Assembly: GCF_000774145.1 (NCBI RefSeq)
Contig: NZ_KN322987.1
Location: forward strand, 1,536,670 to 1,600,669
Reading direction: 5' to 3'
DNA from: Pseudomonas mediterranea CFBP 5447
Lineage (GTDB): Bacteria; Pseudomonadota; Gammaproteobacteria; Pseudomonadales; Pseudomonadaceae
Length of the DNA stretch: 64,000 bases
Shown: positions 9,584 to 17,785 of the stretch, in pieces
How positions within the stretch are numbered: position 1 is the first letter of the stretch
Layout: each line of letters begins with the position of its first letter
Notes under the pieces: generated by a model
Seen by the model: only the letters and a program-made list of their open reading frames with translations
Told to the model about the DNA's origin: nothing
Database searches by the model: none
Program-made: the position numbers and the translations under genes

Positions 9584-11797
9584 GTGAACGTTTTCAACCG
9601 TGGATCGACCCATTCCCTTGCCCCCTTGATAACGTTGGCCGGCCTGGTCCTGATCGTTCCCCTCGTCCTGCGTCTCACACTGGGTTGGTCCGATCCGTTG
9701 GGTTACCTGTCCGACCTGGGCATTGGCGGGTTGCTGCTCGCACTGCTTTACCGCCGTCCCCTCTGGCTGACCTTGCCGGTGTTGCTGGCCTGGACCGCAC
9801 TGACGCTGGCCAACATCGAGCTGATCAGCGCCGTGGGACGCATGCCCAACCCCTCGGACCTGCATTACCTGACCGATCCGCAATTCGTCGAAAACTCCAG
9901 CAGCGGCGGCTTCGCCCATCCCTGGTTGGCCGCGCTGCAACTGACAGCGCTGACGCTCTGGCTGATGCTCCAGAGGTCAGGCCGCTCACGCCGTGCACCG
10001 CCCTTGCCGAGCCACGCCTGGGCGTTGCCGGCGCTGCTCCTGTTAATCCACAGCACCGTACAATCCTGGCGTCCCACCGAGGCGGACCAGTGGAATGTGT
10101 TCAATCTACCCCATCAACTCGCCACGGCAGCAGTCGCAACCGGACAGGACCGGATCCAGCACTGGCTTGAAGGCGATGCGGGCGTCCAGGTACCGCCAAT
10201 GGAAGGCCTTACCCAGCTGGACCTTGATGGAGGGAAACTACTGGCCGCGCCGGGCCAGGCGCGCAACGTGCTGCTCATCACACTGGAAGGCATCCCCGGC
10301 GCGTATATCAGAGCCAACCGTCAGGCCTTGAAAGCCGGCTACCCGGAAAACCCCATGCCGCGCCTCAGCGCCTGGGCCGAGCGTGGCATGAACACACCCG
10401 ACTACGTCCTGCACAGCCACCAGACCATCCGCGGCCTGTACTCGATGTTGTGCGGCGACTACGACAAGCTCGACGACGGCACGCCCAAGGGCGTCGAAAT
10501 GCTCAACCAGACCCAGCGCAACCTGGCCTGCCTGCCGGCTCAGTTGCGTGAGCATGGCTTTGCCACGCATTTCCTCCAGGGCGCGGGCCTGCGGTTCATG
10601 GCCAAGGACCGAATCATGCCCCATATCGGTTTCGACAAGACTCTGGGCATGGAGTGGTTCACCCAACCCGCTTACCTGGAATTTCCCTGGGGCAAGGACG
10701 ACAAAACCTTCTTCGAAGGCGCGCTGGACTACGTCGGGCAACTGCAGCAAACGAACAAGCCCTGGATGCTCACCCTGCTGACCGTGGGCACGCACCAGCC
10801 CTACTCCGCCCCGGATGATTACCTGCAGCGCCATGACACCGCCAAACAGGCCGCCGTGGCTTATCTCGACGATGCGCTGGATAACTTCCTCATCGGCCTG
10901 GAACGCCAGGGCATCCTGAAAGACACCTTGGTGGTGATCACCTCGGACGAGTCCCATGGCATCGATGATGTACGCCTGGCGTCCTCCTGGGGGTTCAACC
11001 TGACGCTGGCGCCGGAACCCTTGCCGCGTATCAAGTCGGGAACCTACGGTCACGTCGACCTGACCGCCTCGATCCTCGACTATTTCGCTTTCCCGGTGCC
11101 TGCGTCGCTGTCCGGCCGCTCGATGTTCAGAGACTACACGACGGGCCGGGAAATCATGTCGTTCACCAATGGCATGCTGCGCTACCACGACGGCAAGGGC
11201 ACGTTCACTGAATGCGATTTCCTGCAGCGTTGCCGTTATTACGCCAGCGAAGGTTTCATCACCGACCGGGCGACTTACGGCGGGCACTACAGCGGCCAGC
11301 GGGCCAGGCTCGTCAGCGCACGGGCAACGGCCCTGGACCAGACCCTGCTGCGCACGCCGCTGAACCAGCATTATCAGTTCGGCAGTACCGAGAAGATTCC
11401 ACTCCCAGCCCAGGTGTCCAACGACTGGACCGACAACCTGATCGGCGCCCAATACCTGGAAATGCCCAAGGGCTCACGGACCCGCGTCAGTCTGAGCATC
11501 CGAGCCATCGAGGCGGACCATACGGCCTACATTTCCCTCAAGGCCAAGGAGTTCGAGCGGGATGTGCCCATGGAACTGCCGACCGATGTGGCGGTGACGC
11601 CCGAACAACCGCTGGTGATGAATATCCATTTCGATAACCCGCAGACGCGCAAGGCGTTCTCCTTCCATTTGCTGGGCCATGGGACTGGCGCCATCGAGAT
11701 CAGCGACTTCAGCGTCGTGACCGAGCTGCCGGACCAGATGGACCAACCCGAATACCTGGACGATATGCAGGACGACAGCCAGGCCCAGTCCAGTTGA
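9584..11797 (+). CDS. LTA synthase-like sulfatase/phosphatase superfamily membrane protein
   Basis: About 737 residues. The N-terminus has several membrane helices (to about residue 165). A large extracytoplasmic alkaline-phosphatase-superfamily domain follows, with 'LLITLEGIPGAYI' (metal-ligand Glu), 'SHQTIRGLYSMLCGDY' (probable catalytic Thr in the position used by LtaS/OpgB-type enzymes), 'LTVGTHQPYS' and 'VVITSDESHG' (metal ligands). Such enzymes transfer phosphoglycerol or phosphoethanolamine groups to envelope glycans. The start is uncertain: GTG at 9584 has AAGG nine bases upstream, while GTG at 9548 would add 12 residues right against the REP element. A strong hairpin terminator follows directly, so the gene is probably monocistronic. 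Confidence 0.85.
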   Translation: MNVFNRGSTHSLAPLITLAGLVLIVPLVLRLTLGWSDPLGYLSDLGIGGLLLALLYRRPLWLTLPVLLAWTALTLANIELISAVGRMPNPSDLHYLTDPQFVENSSSGGFAHPWLAALQLTALTLWLMLQRSGRSRRAPPLPSHAWALPALLLLIHSTVQSWRPTEADQWNVFNLPHQLATAAVATGQDRIQHWLEGDAGVQVPPMEGLTQLDLDGGKLLAAPGQARNVLLITLEGIPGAYIRANRQALKAGYPENPMPRLSAWAERGMNTPDYVLHSHQTIRGLYSMLCGDYDKLDDGTPKGVEMLNQTQRNLACLPAQLREHGFATHFLQGAGLRFMAKDRIMPHIGFDKTLGMEWFTQPAYLEFPWGKDDKTFFEGALDYVGQLQQTNKPWMLTLLTVGTHQPYSAPDDYLQRHDTAKQAAVAYLDDALDNFLIGLERQGILKDTLVVITSDESHGIDDVRLASSWGFNLTLAPEPLPRIKSGTYGHVDLTASILDYFAFPVPASLSGRSMFRDYTTGREIMSFTNGMLRYHDGKGTFTECDFLQRCRYYASEGFITDRATYGGHYSGQRARLVSARATALDQTLLRTPLNQHYQFGSTEKIPLPAQVSNDWTDNLIGAQYLEMPKGSRTRVSLSIRAIEADHTAYISLKAKEFERDVPMELPTDVAVTPEQPLVMNIHFDNPQTRKAFSFHLLGHGTGAIEISDFSVVTELPDQMDQPEYLDDMQDDSQAQSS

Positions 11798-11802
11798 ACA
11801 AA

Positions 11803-11834
11803 AAACGCGCAGCCGTTGCAGACGGCTGCGCGTT
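11803..11834 (+). terminator. Rho-independent terminator
   Basis: An uninterrupted stem (AAACGCGCAGCCGT with ACGGCTGCGCGTTT) around a 4-5-base loop begins six bases after the stop of the sulfatase-fold gene and is followed by TGTTTT. The A-run on the other side means it could also stop minus-strand transcripts from the oxygenase gene beyond it. Confidence 0.9.
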
Positions 11835-11900
11835 TGTTTTGGGCTTGGCCTGACCACCCACGACGCAGAATCATCGGAGTCGATCGCTGCGCTTCACTAC

Positions 11901-12644
11901 TTATCCACAGGGCATCGCTTCGCCAGCCGGAGCTACTTGCCAACTGGTACTGAGGATAATGCGCGTAGCGTTTCGTTGAATCGGCACCAGATGGTGCAGC
12001 GTGGTACCGGACTTGAGGAAATACACATCACCCTTGAGGTGGGGACAGGCCTTGCCAGGATCGTCCAGGCTGTATTCCCAAACGTGCAAGTCATCCTTGT
12101 TGCCGTTGCTATAGGGCACGCATTGCAGGACGTCGCCGCCCTCCGGGTCTTCAGGCGCCTCGACGATCCAGACCAGGGTGTAGGGATAATCGCCCCAATG
12201 CCAGCCATGGGTATCGTCGGGATGATTCAGCCTGCTGATCAGGTACTGACCGTGATCCTGGCAGGACACCAGCTCTTCCCCTGCGATACTGCCGAGGAAG
12301 CGGCGTAGCGACTCGGAATGATAAAGCGCCGGAACCACGGCTCCGCCTTCGGCGATCTGCGCTTGCGGGATCACATGGATTTTGCGGTGGGGATCATGGA
12401 TAAACAGGACGGTCGCTTCGTGACCCACTGAATATTCATTGAGCAGCCCATGCACTTCGGTATGAAGCTCTTCCCACATCTCGCCAGGTAGAAATGAAAA
12501 ATCCTTGAAGTGGAAATAGCCATCCCGATGAAACGCGTTACGGACCTGCTTCATCCGGATTTCATTGTTCAGGAAATCCTGGAAGTGCCTGGAAAGTTGC
12601 TGCGCCACATTTACCAAGAGCGGATCTGCTTTTCGATTACTCAT
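11901..12644 (-). CDS. 2-oxoglutarate/Fe(II) enzyme with HxG motif, BesD/Hal-like halogenase candidate
   Basis: A 247-residue protein of the Fe(II)/2-oxoglutarate double-stranded beta-helix type. The first iron-ligand motif reads His149-Trp-Gly151 where hydroxylases have His-x-Asp/Glu. The second ligand is His217 or His218 ('TTLHHLVPI'), and Arg228 is placed to bind 2-oxoglutarate. Loss of the carboxylate ligand, leaving room for chloride, is the established signature of non-heme iron halogenases (SyrB2, WelO5, BesD). The short length and the His-to-His spacing of about 68 fit the free-amino-acid halogenases of the BesD/HalA-E family known from Streptomyces and Pseudomonas. GGAG precedes the start. 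No bes-type partner genes are next to it; the upstream neighbour is nudK. The family call is from memory of motifs, and the substrate is unknown. Confidence 0.72.
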   Translation of the reverse strand: MSNRKADPLLVNVAQQLSRHFQDFLNNEIRMKQVRNAFHRDGYFHFKDFSFLPGEMWEELHTEVHGLLNEYSVGHEATVLFIHDPHRKIHVIPQAQIAEGGAVVPALYHSESLRRFLGSIAGEELVSCQDHGQYLISRLNHPDDTHGWHWGDYPYTLVWIVEAPEDPEGGDVLQCVPYSNGNKDDLHVWEYSLDDPGKACPHLKGDVYFLKSGTTLHHLVPIQRNATRIILSTSWQVAPAGEAMPCG

Positions 12645-12798
12645 TCATTGCTCCATCCATGGTCCGATTGTAGGACGATAGAGCGGTTCGCTACAGTGCA
12701 GCAGACGACAACAAACGGTAGTTTTACGCCAAATGCCATTGGCCTTTTGCCAAAGGCCTCGCTGGAACAGGAACGCCTGACCGGGCCGGGAGCTGAAA

Positions 12799-13395
12799 CT
12801 AATCCAGCAACCGATGCAACTTGGCGTACTGCAACAGCATGATGGTCTTGCCGTCGCAGATTTCCCCCCGCTCGATCATGCCCAGGGCCTGGTCGAGCGG
12901 CAGCTCCAGCACCTCGATTTCCTCGCCCTCATCTTCCAACCCGCCGCCTGCATGCCGTTTGTCTTCGTCGAAATACTCGCCGACGAAAAAATGTAGCCGC
13001 TCCGTCACCGAACCCGGGCTCATGAAGGCTTCGAAGACCTTGCGCACGTCCTGGATGACGTAGCCGGTTTCTTCCTGGGTTTCCTTGCGGATGCAGGTGT
13101 GTGGATCGTCGTTGTCCAGCAGGCCGGCGCAGGTTTCGATCAGCAGGTCATCGTGCCCGTTGACGAAGGCCGGGAAGCGGAATTGCCGGGTCAGCACCAC
13201 GGTCTGCTTGGCCTTGCTGTACAGCAGGATTGTCGCGCCGTTGCCGCGGTCATAGGTCTCGCGGGTCAACTCCTGCCACTGGCCATTGCGGCCGAGGTAA
13301 TCATAGGTGGTCTTGCGCAGCACGTACCAATTGTCCGAGAGCACTTCGACGTTCTTGATGCGTACGCGTTCTTTGATACCGGTTGTCTGGGTCAT
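12799..13395 (-). CDS. nudK: Nudix hydrolase, GDP-mannose pyrophosphatase NudK-like
   Basis: A 198-residue protein that closely follows E. coli NudK in order and wording of its motifs: 'TYDRGNGATILLYS', 'ETCAGLLDNDDP', 'CIRKETQEETGY', 'HFFVGEYFD' and 'GEICDGKTIMLLQY'. The Nudix box spans residues 91-112, with Lys104 where the consensus has Arg, as in NudK. Predicted reaction: hydrolysis of GDP-mannose or other nucleoside-diphosphate sugars (ADP-ribose is an alternative) to a nucleoside monophosphate and a sugar phosphate, in the cytosol. It lies 64 bases downstream of nadE on the same strand and may be read with the NAD operon, which would suit ADP-ribose recycling. Confidence 0.88.
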   Translation of the reverse strand: MTQTTGIKERVRIKNVEVLSDNWYVLRKTTYDYLGRNGQWQELTRETYDRGNGATILLYSKAKQTVVLTRQFRFPAFVNGHDDLLIETCAGLLDNDDPHTCIRKETQEETGYVIQDVRKVFEAFMSPGSVTERLHFFVGEYFDEDKRHAGGGLEDEGEEIEVLELPLDQALGMIERGEICDGKTIMLLQYAKLHRLLD

Positions 13396-13459
13396 TCATC
13401 CCACTCCATTCGAGACCAGGGTTCCATCTGGAAGTCTGCCCACGCTTGCTTGATGTCGT

Positions 13460-14293
13460 TCACCGTACTGCCGGAACGCGAGGCAATGCTCGTTTGTGAG
13501 CCGTCTTGCTGTAGGCGCGCTCGATGATCTGCCGCGTTTGAGGCGACACTTCTTCGCCCATGAGATACGCGTCGATCTCCATGTAACTGCAGCCATACGC
13601 CACCTCATCCAACCGACCGGGCGCCAGGTCTTCCAGATCGGCGGTCGGCGCCTTGCGCACCAGGTGCGCCGGTGCGCCCATGGCGTCAGCCAACAACCGC
13701 ACCTGGGTCTTCGTCAGCCCGGACAGCGGCGCCAAGTCGCATGCGCCGTCACCGAACTTGGTGAAAAAACCCATCACCGCCTCGGCGCCATGGTCGGTAC
13801 CGACCACCAGGCCATTGCTCATATTGGCGATGGCATATTGGGCTAGCATCCGTGCCCGGGCCTTGGCGTTGCCTTTGACAAAATCGGTAAGCTCGGCCGA
13901 AGGCTGCAAGCCGTCGATCGCGATAGTGGCCATCAGTCCATCCACACACGCGGCAATGTTGCTCGTAGTGATCAAGTCCGGTTGGATGAAGTCCAGGGAT
14001 GCCTGGGCGTCCTGCTCATCTGCCTGGGCCTTGTAAGGCAGTCGCACGGCGATAAAACGCGCCTCGTAATCCTCACCTCGCAGTTGTTCCACCGCCAGCT
14101 GGCACAGGCGCCCGGCTGTGAGCGAGTCGACGCCGCCGCTGATACCGAGCACCAGCGACATGCAACCCGACTCGCGTAGAACCTGCTTGATAAACCCAAC
14201 GCGACGGTCAATCTCGATGCGCTCACCGCCCTGTTTGAGTTGGCGATCGATGCCCAGTTCCCGGGCAATGCGTTCTTGCTGAAGTGAAGTCAT
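13460..14293 (-). CDS. nadE: Ammonia-dependent NAD+ synthetase
   Basis: A 277-residue protein with the ATP-pyrophosphatase P-loop Ser-Gly-Gly-Val-Asp-Ser at residues 52-57 and the conserved 'NGLVVGTDHGAEAVMGFFTKFGDGACDLAPL' region (given in parts: NGLVVGTDHGAEA, FFTKFGDGACDL). It amidates nicotinic acid adenine dinucleotide to NAD+. The length matches the short, glutaminase-less bacterial NadE that uses free ammonia. It begins one base after pncB ends, in the order pncA-pncB-nadE, which runs from nicotinamide to NAD+ together with the divergent nadD2. Control by NrtR is expected from the palindrome upstream of pncA. Confidence 0.95.
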   Translation of the reverse strand: MTSLQQERIARELGIDRQLKQGGERIEIDRRVGFIKQVLRESGCMSLVLGISGGVDSLTAGRLCQLAVEQLRGEDYEARFIAVRLPYKAQADEQDAQASLDFIQPDLITTSNIAACVDGLMATIAIDGLQPSAELTDFVKGNAKARARMLAQYAIANMSNGLVVGTDHGAEAVMGFFTKFGDGACDLAPLSGLTKTQVRLLADAMGAPAHLVRKAPTADLEDLAPGRLDEVAYGCSYMEIDAYLMGEEVSPQTRQIIERAYSKTAHKRALPRVPAVR

Positions 14294-14294
14294 A

Positions 14295-15524
14295 TCAGGC
14301 TCCCAGCTGTGGATTGATCAGGGCGACGTTGAACACTTGGGCGGCATAGCGAAGGAACGAAGCATCTTCACAGACGTTCTTGATCGGGTCATCGGAGAAC
14401 TTCACCACCGGCTCGCCGTGGACACGCACCAGTTTCATGACAATGCTCAGCGGTTCGACTCCTTCGACATCGCAGGCCAGACTGGTGCCCATGCCAAAAC
14501 CGAACTTGGCCTTGCCACGGACATGACGCAGGATCGGCAAGCATTTTTCGAAGTTGAGGCCGTCGGAGAACATCAGGTCCTTGGTCCGTGGGTCGACACC
14601 CAATTCGTGGTAACGCCCCAGCACCTTGTCAGCCCAGGCAATAGGGTCACCTGAATCCTGGCGCAGCCCGTCGTAGAGCTTGGCGAAATACAGGTCGAAA
14701 TCCTTGAGGAAGAAATCGGTGCTGATGCAATCCGTCAGCGCAATACCGAGCCGGCCACGGTACTCGCGCACCCAGTTCTCCAGGGCCGCGTTCTGACTCT
14801 CGCGCAAGCGCCCGAGTTGCTGATGGACCATCAGCCACTGGTGAGCCATCGTGCCGATCAGCGGGAGGTCGAACTCATAAGCCAGGTGCGCGTTACTGGT
14901 GCCGACAAACACGCCGGGAAAATCACTGCGCATGATATTCACCACTTCACGTTGCGCCCGGAAGGACAGCCGACGGCGGGTGGAAAAGTCGGAAACGCGG
15001 AACTCGGCAAGTTCTTCACGACTGGCGTTTTTCTCCAGCCATTCGAATTTCTGGTACAGCTTGCGGGTAACGTCGGCCAGCTCGACTTCGGGGTACTTCT
15101 CGCGGTTGCGCAGCTCGCTGACCATCGCCAGTACCGGCTGCTCGAACATGATGCAGTGCAGCATCGGACCGCGGACGCGGATGTGCAGTTGGCCGTCGAC
15201 CTCCGACACGTGGATATAGCGCAGATTGAAGCGAAACAGCCCCAGGAATTGTTCGAAGTCCGGCGTCAGGTATTCGCGGAAACGCTTGTTGAACAGAAAC
15301 CTTTGCTCGCCCTCGCGCAACTGCAATCCGGCAAGCTTTTCCAGCTCCACACGAATGTCCGGGATCAGGTGGCCGAGCCGCTCTCTGGAACGCACGATGA
15401 ACTGATACTCCACCTCCACGTTCGGGTGCTGGTGCAAGACTGCCTGCATCATGGTGAAGGTGTAGTAGTCGGTATCCAGAAGGCTCTGGATGACACCGCT
15501 GCTTGAATCGAATGCGCTGTCCAT
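14295..15524 (-). CDS. pncB: Nicotinate phosphoribosyltransferase
   Basis: A 409-residue enzyme making nicotinate mononucleotide from nicotinate and PRPP. Family landmarks are the N-terminal 'LLDTDYYTFTMMQAVL', 'RRLSFRAQ' after the phosphorylatable-His region, 'FVGTSNAHLAYEFDLP' and 'RQDSGDPIAWADK' (phosphate-binding loop). Length is normal for the bacterial short type. It is nine bases downstream of pncA and one base upstream of nadE, so it is the middle gene of a salvage operon. Confidence 0.95.
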   Translation of the reverse strand: MDSAFDSSSGVIQSLLDTDYYTFTMMQAVLHQHPNVEVEYQFIVRSRERLGHLIPDIRVELEKLAGLQLREGEQRFLFNKRFREYLTPDFEQFLGLFRFNLRYIHVSEVDGQLHIRVRGPMLHCIMFEQPVLAMVSELRNREKYPEVELADVTRKLYQKFEWLEKNASREELAEFRVSDFSTRRRLSFRAQREVVNIMRSDFPGVFVGTSNAHLAYEFDLPLIGTMAHQWLMVHQQLGRLRESQNAALENWVREYRGRLGIALTDCISTDFFLKDFDLYFAKLYDGLRQDSGDPIAWADKVLGRYHELGVDPRTKDLMFSDGLNFEKCLPILRHVRGKAKFGFGMGTSLACDVEGVEPLSIVMKLVRVHGEPVVKFSDDPIKNVCEDASFLRYAAQVFNVALINPQLGA

Positions 15525-15533
15525 GTTTGCTCC

Positions 15534-16181
15534 TTACTCGCCTGCCAGGCGGATGGTTTCTTCGCGGGTCCTGGCCACCCAGACCCCCGCTCGTTGCAGG
15601 TCCTGAATGGCTTGCGTGGCGCCCTCCTCGCTGATGGCCCGACAGGCCGGCAGGTGAACGATCACCTTGAAGCCGGCGGCAGCCAGTTGCAGGGCAGTGG
15701 TCTTGACGCAGAAATCCAGCGCCAGCCCACCGACAAGGACTTGCTCCACAGCCAGACTTTTCAGGTACTCGATCACCCCGGTGGACAGCTTGCCGTGCAG
15801 GTCGTGGTAACAGGCGCCGTACGGGTGCAAATCCGGCTCGACACCCTTCCAGACGAAATAGTCGTAGTCGTACGGCGTCGGCAATTCGTCCAGCAAGGTG
15901 AAACCTTCGGTGCCGGGGACACAGTGGCTGACCCAAGTGATGTCGGCGTGCTCGAGCCCGGTCGGTGCGAGCATCTGTGAGTGCTCGGCGACCACCCATG
16001 GCGCTTGAGGCGAATGGGCATCCTTGCTGCCGACGCGCAGGCTGGCCAGGGAGGCGATGAAATTCAGTTCACCGCCAATCTGCTCGCCACCCGGTACTGG
16101 CAGCTCATCGGGGCAAAGCGGTGTAAAGCTCTTTTGCGCATCGACATCGAAGGAAGCCGTCTTACGGTTCAGGCTGTTCAT
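15534..16181 (-). CDS. pncA: Nicotinamidase
   Basis: A 215-residue isochorismatase-fold amidase converting nicotinamide to nicotinate and ammonia. The catalytic triad is visible as Asp14 ('DVDAQKSF'), Lys112 ('FVWKGVEPD') and Cys158 ('ALDFCVKTTA'). The metal-binding Asp54 and His56 lie in 'SKDAHSP'. It is the promoter-proximal gene of pncA-pncB-nadE. A palindrome matching the one before divergent nadD2 lies 29 bases upstream of its start, so repression by NrtR is likely. Confidence 0.95.
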   Translation of the reverse strand: MNSLNRKTASFDVDAQKSFTPLCPDELPVPGGEQIGGELNFIASLASLRVGSKDAHSPQAPWVVAEHSQMLAPTGLEHADITWVSHCVPGTEGFTLLDELPTPYDYDYFVWKGVEPDLHPYGACYHDLHGKLSTGVIEYLKSLAVEQVLVGGLALDFCVKTTALQLAAAGFKVIVHLPACRAISEEGATQAIQDLQRAGVWVARTREETIRLAGE

Positions 16182-16209
16182 GCTGGTTTCTCCTGTTCAC
16201 GGCGACGAG

Positions 16210-16226
16210 AGTACATAACGTGTACT
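16210..16226. promoter_or_regulatory. Probable NrtR operator, pncA side
   Basis: AGTACATAACGTGTACT is a dyad with perfect 6-base arms (AGTACA / TGTACT) and a 5-base spacer, placed 29 bases before the pncA start. The same GTACA-N5-TGTAC architecture recurs 122 bases away in front of nadD2. An nrtR gene next door makes NrtR the natural ligand; the assignment is inference. Confidence 0.8.
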
Positions 16227-16331
16227 TTAATGACAAGGCGCTGTGAAAAAGAATTTCGCTTGAAGCCCTATTAATGCTAAATGCAAAGCAAACGGACCCA
16301 CGAAACTTCGCCAAACAAGATTTTGATGATA

Positions 16332-16350
16332 GGGTACATGTTGTGTACCC
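16332..16350. promoter_or_regulatory. Probable NrtR operator, nadD2 side
   Basis: GGGTACATGTTGTGTACCC is a dyad with 7-base perfect arms and a 5-base spacer, ending 14 bases before the nadD2 start codon. It shares arm core and spacing with the site before pncA. Binding this close to the start would block transcription or its start. Confidence 0.82.
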
Positions 16351-16364
16351 AAAGAGAATAAGCC

Positions 16365-16922
16365 ATGTTCGAACTGGCCTTGTATGGCGGCGCCTTCAAT
16401 CCCCCTCATGCCGGTCACGCCCAGATGATGATCCAGGCGTCATTCCAGGCCAGGCGCGTGCTGGTCGCCCCAAGCTTCCGGCATCCCTACGGCAAGCGGA
16501 TGGTTGATTATGAAGTTCGCCAGAAATGGCTGGAGGCGATCGTCGAGCGCGTTCAGCCATTGTGCGGCGCGCAAGTGCATGCAAGCCGGGTCGAGCAAGT
16601 CGTGGCGCGTGGCGTTGAAGGCCCCATCTACAGTTACACCCTGCTTGCCCACCTCGCCGACAGCCTGGCCTTGGACAGCAAGCGGATAGCGCTAGTGGTG
16701 GGTCAGGATGTCGCGGATCTGTTACCGACCTTCTATCGCGGCCAGGAATTGCTGGAGCGCTTTTCCATCCTTTGTGTGGAAGAAACGATTCATGTACGCA
16801 GCACGCTGGTACGCGAACGGCTGGCCTTGGGCAAGCCGCTTCCCAGCGACTGGATGGCTCCCGGCATGAACCCGTTAAACTATGATCTTTACGCTACCCA
16901 CGGAAATCGACATGCCAACTAG
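16365..16922 (+). CDS. nadD2: Nicotinate-nucleotide adenylyltransferase-like protein NadD2
   Basis: A 185-residue nucleotidyltransferase. The N-terminal 'LYGGAFNPPHAGH' holds the HxGH ATP-binding signature at residues 15-18, and 'HVRSTLVRERL' near the C-terminus is a variant of the ISSTxIR motif. It would adenylate nicotinate (or nicotinamide) mononucleotide. The genome should also carry the housekeeping nadD elsewhere, and this second copy with adjacent nrtR and divergent pncA-pncB-nadE matches the arrangement known from P. aeruginosa. The last codons overlap the nrtR start. Confidence 0.9.
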   Translation: MFELALYGGAFNPPHAGHAQMMIQASFQARRVLVAPSFRHPYGKRMVDYEVRQKWLEAIVERVQPLCGAQVHASRVEQVVARGVEGPIYSYTLLAHLADSLALDSKRIALVVGQDVADLLPTFYRGQELLERFSILCVEETIHVRSTLVRERLALGKPLPSDWMAPGMNPLNYDLYATHGNRHAN

Positions 16923-17619
16923 CACCGCCCCCGCGCGCGATTATCTGCACACCATCGACCTCTGTGTGTTGCGCTTCAACCGGGAAGCCCAGGCCATTGA
17001 AATCCTCCTGAACCGCCGGGAAGCCGAGCCGTTCGCCGGCCATTGGGCGCTGCCCGGGATCGTGGTGAACGGAGGGGTCGAAGATCTTACGCTGAACGAC
17101 GCCGTGGAGCGCCTGCGCAACTCGAACAAAGTGGGCATGCCGCTGGCCTGGATCGAACAGGTCGGCACCGTCGGCGACGCGTTCCGCGATCCACGCTGCT
17201 GGTCATCGTCGACGTTCTACCTGGCCATCGTCAGCGACACGCCCCCCCTCGCCGAACACCAGGGCTTCTTTACGCTCAAGGACGTCGCGGACGCCACGAT
17301 AAAGCTTCCTTTCGACCACAACAGCCTGGTGGCTGCCGTGCAGGAGCGGCTGTTTTCCAAAGCGCTCTACAGCAGCCTGCCCCTGATGTTCCTTGGTCCG
17401 GAGTTCAGCGCGCCGGAAGCGGTGGGGATTTTCTCCCTGGTGCTCGAACGTCCGGTGCTCAAGACCAGCATGCGCCAGCGCCTGTTGAAGATGACCGAGG
17501 CGGGCTACCTGCAGGAAACCGGCCGCAAGAAAAGCGGCGACGGCGGCCGCCCGCAACGCACGGTGGAAAACCTCAAGCCGGGCAACGTGTACCTGTTTGA
17601 CCGGTGTTTCCTGGAGTGA
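16912..17619 (+). CDS. nrtR: NrtR, Nudix-related NAD-metabolism repressor
   Basis: From the ATG at 16912, inside the end of nadD2, the protein is 235 residues. The N-terminal Nudix-like domain has a broken catalytic box (the region at about residues 47-66 lacks the REUxEE core). The C-terminal winged helix ends 'GRPQRTVENLKPGNVYLFDR'. NrtR proteins sense ADP-ribose or related NAD metabolites and repress NAD salvage genes. Its overlap with nadD2 and the two palindromes in the divergent promoter region support autoregulation of the whole cluster. A start at 16882 would add ten residues with no better ribosome site. Confidence 0.92.
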   Translation: MPTSTAPARDYLHTIDLCVLRFNREAQAIEILLNRREAEPFAGHWALPGIVVNGGVEDLTLNDAVERLRNSNKVGMPLAWIEQVGTVGDAFRDPRCWSSSTFYLAIVSDTPPLAEHQGFFTLKDVADATIKLPFDHNSLVAAVQERLFSKALYSSLPLMFLGPEFSAPEAVGIFSLVLERPVLKTSMRQRLLKMTEAGYLQETGRKKSGDGGRPQRTVENLKPGNVYLFDRCFLE

Positions 17620-17785
17620 TGTTCAGTCTGGGGTCTCGATAAGCGCGCATCCGCGCCACTCGATGCCATAAAAATTCCTACGATTGCCCATCATCTTTTC
17701 TAGTTCGACAAAACCTGCCCACTCGTCAAATCTTCGCCCAACCCTGGCGGGGACTCATAAAAACAAGACCTGACGAGCGTGCTTC

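Noticed and set aside
10238..11452. 404-codon minus-strand frame opposite the sulfatase-fold gene
   Set aside because: Shadow of a gene with clear catalytic motifs on the plus strand.
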